Positions 55,641-64,000 of a stretch of 64,000 bases of DNA are shown here, piece by piece (within the stretch, counting starts at the first letter, position 1; every line of letters starts with the position of its first letter). The position numbers were made by a program, and so were the translations under genes. Origin of the DNA: Margaritifera margaritifera (Eukaryota; Mollusca; Bivalvia; Unionida; Margaritiferidae); contig JAQPZY010001626.1 of the NCBI GenBank assembly GCA_029931535.1, positions 5,720,501 through 5,784,500 on the forward strand. Reading direction: 5' to 3'. The notes beneath the pieces are model-generated. The model worked only from the letters and a program-made list of their open reading frames with translations. It was not told the DNA's origin and made no database searches.

Positions 55641-58009
55641 TCAGTAACGGTTATTGCTTTGGGTAAAAATCATGTACAGACGGTACATTTCTACAGAAAT
55701 GAAACGTTCGATTAGTTATTTTTCCGAATATTTACAAACTAAATACATGCTTATCAGAAAATGAATATAAAAAACAATTTATTGTTAAAAAAACACTGCT
55801 CAATAATTCAGTCTTTATAGAAAAAGTCGGACTGAGTTAACGAAGGCAAGTGCAGCCCACGTAGATCTGCTGACACCCTCGTCGTGAAAATTGAAACATA
55901 CAACTACTTACTGGCAGCTTTTCAAGAGTGCAACGCAGTTTCATAAAACAAATAGACTTGACAGTTTACTTCCATACCATTTGTGTCACATTTTTTTTAA
56001 AGTTTCATTAATTAAGTAGATTGTTGCAAAATTGTTACTATCTACTGGCATCCTACCACTTCTCGTCAGTAACCATTTCTCGTCATGACTTTCAAATTAT
56101 TTATGTGTTGCCTCAGCCTTTAATGACTGTATTCAAAACGCGGACCTGAATGGGAATAAATCCATCATGTTTACATTGCTTTGCAGCGCGGAGCACGCGC
56201 TGAATCAGCGCAATCGCATAAGAAGACCAATAAGAGGAAATAATCACTGATCAATATTTTATTACATGTACATGTCGTGGACGACAAAAGAAATATGCGC
56301 ATCTAAAAACTAAATTAGCGGTATTTGCCATATCCACAACGTCAACTTAACGTTATTTTGAGATCCATCTGCTTATCGACAACGTCAACTTAACGTTATT
56401 CTGAGATCCATCTGTGTATCGACAACGTCAACTTAACATTATTCTGAGATCCACCTGCTTATCCATAATGTAAACTTAACGTCATATTGAGATCCACCTG
56501 CTTATCGACAACGTCAACTTAATATTATTCTGAAATCCACCTGCTTATCGACAACGTCGACTTAACGTTATTCTGAGATCCACCTGCTTATCGACAACGT
56601 CAACTTAACGTTAGTCTGAGACCTGCTTATCGACAACGTCAACTTAATTTTATTCTGAGATCCACCTGCTTATCGACAACGTCAACTTAACGTTATTCTT
56701 AGATCCACCTGCTTAGGATAATTTGGACAGGCACTGATGCAAGTTGCAATGCTGTTTATAGATCAAGAGACTAATACCACCACCATCAGATATTACGTAT
56801 AAAAATGTAGAAGGAAATGCACTTACCAAAATAAAGCAAAAAACAAAACTCCCATAAATATTTTACAGCGGTGGATAACGTGATCTGTTGTAGCTTGTGA
56901 GATCTCTATTCCAATTAGATTATTCTTGGAAACGCCTGTACGGCAACCTATTCGCGATTTAATGATTTGGGCCGTAGTGTGTTATAGATAAAGAGGTAAA
57001 TTAATTTTAATGTTTAAGTATTGAAAACGTAGCGAAAGATTATTTTGAAAAGTAAACTAATGTTTATATTATTTACGAAAACCGGTTGTAATCCAGTAAT
57101 CTAATTTTTTTTTAAATGCTCACATTGCGGAAGGTAGTTCAAAGTAAATATAAGTTGCGTTCTTTCGTTTACTGTCATTCCCATCCTCCTTAACTAATTT
57201 ACCTCACTGAAGTTGACAGCTGAAGCTAAGAAGGCTTTACAAATCACAAAACCGTCATTGTTTATTTGAATCAGTAGTATTTTATGGGCAACACGAAGTG
57301 GTTCTAATCAGCATAAGATGATGTTTTCTTTTACAGTTGTAAAAATGCTAAAACTGTAATTGGTTTGAATAATTTCATCAATTTCACGTTTAAAAACCAA
57401 AGCTCCTTTCATTTTGCATGCAGGATAATTTCCAGATCCCGCTTGAGTGAAGAGAGGATCTAATTGAATTGTAATGCTGAATAACTGGTATGGTTCTATG
57501 AAATAATTGGTATGGTTCTTATGAAATAACTGGTACTGGTTTTATGAAAAGTTACTGAATCTAAAATGCATGACGTTAGTTGCACTTCACTAAGGGATTC
57601 AAAAAGGGAAAGAAAAAAAACCCCCTGAAATAGAATGTTTGACTCAAAAAATCATCACGGGATGCATCACGCGACAAACAAGTTGCCTCCATTAGTTGCC
57701 TAATACGACATGCAGGAGGGCGCTTCGGGCCTATTCTACAATCTCCGAGTACTTGGGGGAGTAGAATGCATGAAGAAAATATGAAGAGTCGCAAATTGCC
57801 TTGAAGGTTCAAGGTTAGTGTCTCGCTCCCGTTGTGTACAAGGTAGAACGTAATGATGGCATGAAATGTACTTACTGAGTGATATGAAATATAAATCTAT
57901 GGGTTCTACCAGATATTATTGCGTGTATACACTAACACTTCCGCATATGATCTGGGGTCTATTTCTACATATAGGGATGAAATTTATGGAAAATAATAGT
58001 GTACGTCAC
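55641..58009. other. 2.4 kb between duplication blocks, no gene
   Basis: Absent from copy 1 of the duplication, where the blocks are adjacent. Contains the 43 bp minisatellite and, at about 57640-57800, a stretch (CAAGTTGCCTCCATTAG, TAATACGACATGCAGG, GGCCTATTCTACA) resembling a repeat motif widespread in invertebrate genomes. No terminal inverted repeat or target duplicate was found. Confidence 0.5.
56341..56715. repeat. 43 bp minisatellite, about nine copies
   Basis: Unit cores start at 56341, 56384, 56427, 56470, 56513, 56556 and 56599, then a shortened unit and a last one. The core reads GTCAACTTAACGTTATTCTG followed by AGATCCACCTGCTTATCGAC. Confidence 0.93.
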
Positions 58010-59310
58010 TATAGGAGGTTTATTTAAATACGCGTCTAAACAATTGTACCCCCATAGACTCATTTTAGTAATTTATGTTCACTGGGGCTCACTCCGAGTT
58101 TGTTAAATCATATCTCTATAATAGGTCAGAAGCACAACATTTCGAACAAGTGTTCTGGAAAGATAATTCAAGAATCAAGTCAGAGGCATGTATATGGATG
58201 ACATTATATTTTGCAAACATTTGTAATATTTTGTAACAATTAGCAATTGTATTTCCACAACACAACGATTCTTATTCTTGCACTCCTAGTTTGCAATATT
58301 TCTCATTAGTATTGTGAAAGAAACTGAAAGCTTGTGATTTCATGAAGGAATATATTCTGGGTGTATATAACAATTCAAAGTAAACCAAACTAAATCTTTA
58401 TTAATTTACTTGAATTGTTCGATTAATGACTCACGTGCTTTCAGAAATAATGTACCACAAAAAGCCATGATTGATTTGGATAGGCTGCATGTCTTGAACC
58501 CATGTATGCTATGCATCCTACGCAATTCTGTTACGTACTCGATGACATTAAAAACAATGAATGATGGCACGAAGACGTTTGCACATAAATAAACACATTT
58601 TGGACAAAATACAGACATGCTTTTAAGATTTATGTATAACCTTGATCGGAATATCCAATGGGGTAATTGATCCACGAAAAGAGATCACCGTGCCTATGAA
58701 ATTACAGTGTATATTTCTCCAGCTGTATAATGTTACTGACATGGAGGATTTATCGCAGCTCCCTTTCCCATACACATGCTAAATCACCACGATAAATTGG
58801 TTAACAAAGGTAGACTCGTGGCGTTTTATCACCTTTTGCATTATAATTTGCAAAAACCTACTTATGTCCTGAACAGTGAAAATGATTTTGAAGGAAGTAG
58901 TATGGAGCTTTGTTATTCTACGTTAATCAGAACTTAGTTTGTGGGGAAAAATATATTTATGATTTCCGCACATTACATTTGCTGAATTTCTCTGTTGTAC
59001 ACCCTATACCTGGCGAGGACATATAGCACATTTTTAGATGACGGTATTCCCCAATCGGTATAGAACATCTCTCTGAATCACATTTTTATCTCAACTTTTA
59101 GCTCATCGGCAAAGACTTTACAAATGACCAAGGAAAATGTGATGTCTCAACTGCCACGGATAGTGTGCCGTTCTGGACAAATCTAGCATGCCTAATACGC
59201 TACATTTGTATCGTATTTTCCAGTGTTTCAGTTTATAATAACCTATGCAAATGTCAGTTCCTCTGAGTGTCATGCTTATAAAAGAAGTCCTTATTAGATA
59301 TTTATAATCT
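58010..59310. repeat. segmental duplication, copy 2, second block
   Basis: Matches 51540-52880 from CTATAGGAGGTTTATTTA to AAAGAAGTCCTTAT, without the SINE. It has an extra segment at about 58121-58370 not seen in copy 1. Confidence 0.88.
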
Positions 59311-59387
59311 CTATAGCGTATTGTGTGGTGTTACAAAGAGTAGCAAACGGCTCAGACGTTACTGAAAAAAAGTTAAGGCGAATCCAT

Positions 59388-60006
59388 TTCGTTTGTAGAG
59401 GTAATTCCTCACAAAGACGATGAGATCAGGTCTGACTTTAGTCAAACACATCTTGTCATCTTTGATGACATGTTAGGAAAAGATGAAAAAGAAATTGAAC
59501 TTTGGTTTACATGAAAAGGACATTAATGTGAAGCTAGTAGTATGTACATTACTCAAAAGTTATTTTAACAAAGTAAAACGCATCGCACCATCAGTCTCAG
59601 TGCACATTATGTGGTGTTGTTTAAAAGTCCAAGAGACAAATCTCAAGTTCAAATGTTCGCCAAACAGTTAGGAACACCTTGGCTAAATTATGCGCATGAC
59701 GATGCCACTCATTTGCCACATGCCTATTTACTCAATGATTTAAAACCTACCACTCCCCATTATTTGAGATATCGTACGCATTTGTTTCACGATTGGTGTC
59801 AAGATGGGTGTCCGGTCATTTTTACGTCACCTTCCTCGTTTTCGTCTGTCCTGTCTAAAAAAGCTACTCAAACATCATTCACTTCTTTTCTTTCTAACAG
59901 CATTCAACATTACTTCCTTTTAATCTCCTGCCAAATTGATTCGTGCACTGTATGTCATCAGTCGCAGAATAAATGCACAAGTACTTTCATATTTGTTAGA
60001 AGCTAG
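59388..60006 (+). pseudogene. A32/FtsK-type genome-packaging ATPase, C-terminal part
   Basis: The Walker B strand THLVIFDDMLG lies near 59450 with the following KEIELWFT helix, broken by TGA near 59511. After a frameshift near 59570-59600 comes the conserved VVLFKSPRDKSQVQMFAKQLG strand-helix, continuing to about 59800 (YLRYRTHLFHDW). The Walker A part is missing. The intact enzyme would pump DNA into capsids of Polinton-type viruses. The rest of the frame to 60006 is low-similarity. Confidence 0.7.
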
Positions 60007-60199
60007 TCTAAACAAAGTATTACTGTGGTTTACTTTGACAGCACGTCAATTACTGCAAGGCATCATTCACATTCGACATAAAACAAAAGTGTTTGATTTT
60101 TTTCAACATAAAGTAGCTTTGTCACAACTGGGTGATCCAAGTATCAATTTTCAAACCAAAAAAGAAATCATTTTGAAACCAGGTGGAAGTTGCTTTTGA
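59930..60199 (+). pseudogene. small conserved Polinton protein, function unknown
   Basis: The frame reads RALYVISRRINAQVLSYLL, later QGIIHIRHKTKVFDFFQHK, and ends with LKPGGSCF. Helical protein, then a basic segment and a Lys-Pro-Gly-Gly end, matches the style of a short protein found beside Polinton capsid genes. It overlaps the tail of the ATPase frame. The end after GGS is probably shifted into another frame (GAVVRSLLRWD). Confidence 0.45.
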
Positions 60200-60296
60200 G
60201 GTGCCGTTGTTCGTTCACTTCTACGATGGGATCCGAATTGCGAAGCTAAAAATGCCAAATAATTAACAAGACATACCAAAAAGGACAGAGGTCGTT

Positions 60297-60744
60297 CAGC
60301 AAGTTCAGACCTTAACAAGGAGAGAAAATCCCCAAGAAACAAACGTCTCTTGCAAGAAAGAGATGTACTGCTGCTAGAATACTCACGTATTCAAGAAAAC
60401 CTCACTTGGTGACCGTCTCTCCTGCCACTTCTTCTTCTTCTCCGATAATGATGATGCCTGTCAAACCTAATCAAGACAAGTGTTTCCTAATTTGCTGTAA
60501 AAATGGAAATCCATTTCTAACGATAACTTCTACTTCATCGACGTCTTCTTCGTCTACTGCTCTAGCTCTTGCTGCTGAAACCACAAAAGTGGCTTCTCCC
60601 GAGAAAAAAGTACAAAGCAGAACTGGCATGTTACAAAGTTTACTAGATTTGTTCAAAAAAGAACTGACAAGATTTAGTCCAGTAGTACCTAAATTCAAGT
60701 TGATACAACGTCCCGACAATCAGAGGAGACGAATTACAGTTTGA
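60297..60744 (+). pseudogene. unknown reading frame in the Polinton block
   Basis: A short charged frame (LNKERKSPRNKRLLQERDVL) is followed by a frame at 60406-60744 rich in Ser and Thr at the start, then basic (FKKELTRFSPVVPKFKL). The position between the small conserved protein and the minor capsid is its only context. I do not recognise it. Confidence 0.3.
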
Positions 60745-60879
60745 AAAAGATGTGCTATATGAGATTCACTTCAGTTTTTTCTTCATGAAACAAAGATGTC
60801 ACAAAGTTCACACCATCATCATCGTCCACGTGCAAAGAGACCTTTTTCCAAAACAGCTAGAAGATAGAACCATCACACT

Positions 60880-61775
60880 ATGAATAATAAATTCTATTTA
60901 ACATTACCCAGTGACAGCTCTATGGATGTGTTTCCCTAAGACAAATTATGTTGTTTAACGGCCAAATTGCATCAATCCATACAACTGCAATCACGAAGCT
61001 CACTGTGAAGTAGTTTTGGTAGAAATCGTTCATCCTCCTCAAATCAAAAGTATCACCGATGGTCAAGATACTTTCATCGTAGATATCCTCAACGAACAAG
61101 TCAAAGAACAGTTGGACAAAAATAATCCCTTAATGTACGAATCCAAACAAAAATGATCACTAGCCAATAATCAGTTGAATATCTATACCATGAAAATTCC
61201 TTCAGGATATTATTGTAATGCCAGCCATCACGTCGATATGATTGCAGCCATCTTTATCGATAGGTTTGGCAAATCACTGGAGAGAACTCGCCGAAGTGTA
61301 CTCGTCGAATACCAAGCCATTTCTCATGGTCTTAAAAAAATGGATTTTTCCGACGACAAAACACTGGCCGTTACTTTTTCTCCTGGTTTGTTTGCTATTC
61401 TGGGTGGAAATACAATTCGTGCTCCTAGGAAAGACATTCACAACAACGATCAATTCTACAAGTATTTTTGCTTATCTATTAATTGAACGAAGGACTACAT
61501 TTTATGTTTGTGTACTTTAATGTCGTCGAGTACAGTGTTGCGGGAAACACATCCGCTCTGTTGCTGAGAGTCATTCCTTTCAAAGTGGATTATGCCATAG
61601 CTGCTTACGATGAAGGAGGAAACAGGTATCACGTTCACCAAGAATTTGTACATTCTCAATATCTTCCTGCCAGTAGATATTATTTTGACAGTTTCAATAT
61701 TAGTATAAAAGGAGATCTTGGACAAAATATTCTATTCTCGAAAGGAAAGTCACGGTGAAAATACATCTTTTTAAA
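60880..61775 (+). pseudogene. penton-like minor capsid protein, decayed
   Basis: Starts at ATG 60880 with NKFYLTLPSDSSMDVFP, the typical N-terminus of the Polinton minor capsid (single jelly-roll) protein. Then come VVLVEIVHPPQIKS near 61015, MKIPSGYYCNASHHVDMI near 61190, and a C-terminal MFVYFNVVEYSVAG ... LLLRVIPF near 61505 and ISIKGDLGQNILFSKGK near 61720. Pieces lie in at least three frames with several stops. It would form capsid vertices in an intact element. Confidence 0.65.
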
Positions 61776-61800
61776 ACTATTCTCCAGAAAATTGTAATAG

Positions 61801-62034
61801 ATGTACCCTGTGTACCGACGAGTCGCTCAACAACGAGGACTTGGTTTGGGAGATATGGTACAATCAGCTTTTCGTACAATAGTATCCATCTGAAAACCGA
61901 TGGTGACTCGAGGATTGCATGCTTTAAAAGATGCAGCTTTGACGCAAGGAAAAGATTTTTTTCTAAACGTCCTCATCGGCAAACAAAGTACTTAAGAAGC
62001 GTTCATCAAAGCAGAAGAAAATAAAATGCGTTGA
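61801..62034 (+). pseudogene. small basic virion-like protein
   Basis: ATG at 61801 begins a frame reading YPVYRRVAQQRGLGLGDM, then KPMVTRGLHALKDAALTQGKD, with two internal stops. Short Ala/Gly/Lys-rich proteins of this kind lie between the capsid genes of Polintons; a core-protein role is inferred. Confidence 0.5.
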
Positions 62035-62176
62035 TTGAGACAGAATAAGGCCTCTTAGGGTCCCGAGGCACTCCTATAAATTCGCTTCACGCTTCTGTGA
62101 AGGCATTACTTCCTTCTCCACGCCACAGCAAGGAAAAAACATAAAGAGACGTCGAAACCGTCCAAATTTCACAAAC

Positions 62177-62640
62177 ATGCCCAGAAAAGAAGAACAACAT
62201 TCAGAGAGTTGGACGTATTTGATTACTAAAAACGATGCACCGAGATTCTTGATAATGTTCTAAGTCAGAACTCGATCTGTTTGCCGTGCCAATGACGATG
62301 ATGACGATCAAAGAATACCAATGGGTAGATTTTTATCCTGTATCATCTTTGACTACCTCAGCAGATATTGAATTTGAAATCTGACGATCTGAAAAACAGT
62401 TATTTATACCTCAAAGTTAAAGTTCTCAAAACGGATAGAACCAATCCAGGCGTCCATGCCAGAATAGCTTCCGTCAACAATTTCATCATTCGTTGTTCAG
62501 CTAAGGGGATTGTACTTGAATAACAGACTGGTATGCAATAGCATGGATATTTACCCTTACCGACAACACCTGCATAATCTCTTGACGTACGGAAAATCGA
62601 TCATCCTACTCAGAAAGGACACGAAAAATGTTTGATGATG
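62177..62640 (+). pseudogene. major capsid protein, N-terminal fragment
   Basis: Pieces in several frames include YQWVDFYPVSSLTTSADIEF near 62325, a YLYLKVKV-like strand near 62410, LNNRLVCNSMDIYPY near 62525 and LLTYGKSIILL near 62580. This is the first jelly roll of the double jelly-roll capsid protein seen in Polintons and adenovirus-like lineages. The remainder, most of the protein, is missing before the protease begins, so the gene is truncated by deletion as well as frame-broken. Confidence 0.65.
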
Positions 62641-62882
62641 AGTCAAGAAGAAAAGTTGGAAGACCATCTAAAAGATGCATGGACTCTTATCTCAGAAAAG
62701 AAGACTTTGGTAGAGTTGTATAAAAACGTGAGTGACCATTCCTTACTCTGTTGACTTCTTTGAGAACGAAACACATGGAAGCTTTCTTGCAACAAAGTAC
62801 TGAGACTTCCGATTCATCGACTTACATGACAGGTATTTTCAAGGAAAAGTTCAGGAATGACTTATTATTACCTGTGAAAATA

Positions 62883-63259
62883 ATGAATACCTGGAAACTT
62901 CTTACCGTCTACCTCACAGTTCGTACACAGTTTCTTGGAATCCAGTGGTGTGTGCTAAAGATGAACTTCCTCATCGAAAACCTAAAGACGCACAAGCCTA
63001 TGTCATCAATACGGTCGACAGTCATCGCCCAGAAACCCACTGGGTAGACGTTCACCTTCCCAAAGACCACAGTGTGAAATATTTTGATTCTTATGGATTA
63101 CCTCTCTAAGATGACATCATTGACTTTATAAGATAAAATACTGTATCCACTCAATTCAATAATGTGATATTACAAGGATAAGATTCCATTGTGTGTGGAG
63201 AATATTGGGTGTGTTTTCTTCATCAACGCAGTCTTGGATTCCCATTAGAACATGATTAA
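62883..63259 (+). pseudogene. adenain-like maturation protease, catalytic Cys lost
   Basis: The probable start is ATG 62883 (MNTWKLLTV). After a frameshift near 62950 the frame reads AQAYVINTVDSHRPETHWVD, with the catalytic His at 63038, then VKYFDSYGLPL with the Asp region near 63085, then a stop. Downstream comes SIVCGEYWVCFLHQ. Family members have CGxxC at the last position, with the second Cys catalytic; here the codon is TGG (63206-63208), so Trp replaces it. The intact enzyme cuts capsid proteins during maturation. Stops after GLPL and ILQG confirm loss. Confidence 0.75.
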
Positions 63260-64000
63260 CTTATTTTGAACGATGACAACATAGAAAAGAAGTTTTTGTG
63301 AACATTATGGTTATCTAGTTTCTTTAGTTCAGAAACGTGGTGTGAATCGATGACAAAATGACACCGTACTACATCATTGGAAGTCTAGTCTGACTCCACA
63401 ACGTTGTCAACCAAATAAATACGTTCATGTTACTGGCCTGAGGATTTATAAATCAAGAAGAAAGGACTTTAGTTTTGTTGATGTTTCAGTGAGCAAGGCT
63501 GATTACAAATTGTTGATTTAGAAAAAATGGCGTTGATTCGTGTTTTTAATTTTAAAGAAAACAATCTGTTGACATGGTAATTCACATTCCCCCTGTCGAT
63601 CTTTGAAATTGTTATGTAAGAGGATGTTTTCCTTCACGTCCGTGCTTTTAGCATATAAAGCGGTGCCTTCGCCAGTCTTGCCATCCATCGGCGACTCGAC
63701 AAAGAAGACAATAACGAGCGGAAATGCGACTGGAAAACTAAGCCAGAGCTTAGTACACCTAGAGTATGTTAAGTTAAACGCCTCCTGGATCAAGTCAAGG
63801 AGCTCCAAATAGACAGAAGATTATTCAAGAGGGTCTTGACCCATTTTGAATTATCTAAACAACTTGTTCTCTCAATGTTGAAGGATATAGTTTTAGAGGA
63901 CAAGAAGAAGTGGGAAGAAGAAACGAGAGAACGCCAGAGAAGACAGTTTGTTGCTCAAAGATAAGGTGGTGACAGCCAACGACACTCGTGTTATAGTGTC
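63260..64000 (+). other. rest of the Polinton block, unassigned
   Basis: Protein-like fragments appear in mixed frames: VHVTGLRIYKSRRKDFSFVD near 63425 and a charged helix DIVLEDKKKWEEETRERQRR near 63885. No family was recognised. The window ends here. Confidence 0.35.

Larger units (their letters stand above)
59388..64000 (+). mobile_element. decayed Polinton/Maverick structural gene block
   Basis: Consecutive plus-strand remnants in Polinton-like order: packaging ATPase, small conserved protein, an unknown, minor capsid, small basic protein, major capsid N-terminus and adenain-like protease. Every gene has stops or frameshifts. The element continues past the window or is truncated; no terminal repeat, integrase or polymerase is seen here. 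Identity rests on motif recognition. Confidence 0.8.

Noticed and set aside
56341..56715. Possible CRISPR-like array
   Set aside because: The whole 43 bp unit repeats without unique spacers, and the genome is animal.
59936..60199. Possible host gene with its own start
   Set aside because: Context and motif style fit the Polinton block, and the apparent start is not an ATG.

Overview
The window is AT-rich, repeat-laden animal DNA with no bacterial gene organisation. Coding sequence appears only as mobile-element proteins, decayed virus-like genes and short exons bounded by splice signals. Long GA/CT, TA and ACAT microsatellites, degenerate ~165-170 bp satellites and tRNA-Leu-headed SINEs with a CAACAAC tail suggest a marine invertebrate, most likely a mollusc. 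That placement is inference from repeat style; no host marker gene is visible.

Layout. 1-6400 holds unassigned sequence and a tandem array of ~0.7-0.95 kb units carrying GA and CT tracts. 6780-7830 (+) and 15735-16320 (-) are two unrelated-looking fragments of Polinton-type protein-primed DNA polymerase B. 8913-15439 is a nearly intact Ty3/Gypsy LTR retrotransposon whose integrase lies upstream of reverse transcriptase (Gmr1-like order). A second copy lies inverted at 41777-48346 and an old relic at 28563-32121. 19400-20620 and 36080-37262 are degenerate satellites.

Two probable host genes are hidden in short exons on the minus strand. The first (22729-24795) encodes a small secreted protein with two six-cysteine modules; it has a TATA box and one GC-AG intron. 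The second (32540 to about 35992) has three phase-compatible exons ending in a transmembrane segment and a tail with an ITAM-like pair of tyrosine motifs.

27366-28558 is a broken gene for a protein family I recognise only loosely (tentatively replication-initiator-like), preceded by ~95 bp direct repeats and abutting the retrotransposon relic. 50138-59310 contains two decayed mariner transposases, one interrupted by a SINE, and a segmental duplication with a filled and an empty SINE site. 59388-64000 is a decayed Polinton/Maverick morphogenesis block: packaging ATPase, a small conserved protein, penton-like minor capsid, small basic protein, truncated major capsid and an adenain-like protease, in that order and strand.

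Apart from the two spliced genes the window is a graveyard of nested mobile elements. The Gmr1-like copies are the youngest; their LTRs carry a perfect three-box heat-shock element just upstream of the TATA box. All similarities are from reading alone; no search was run.
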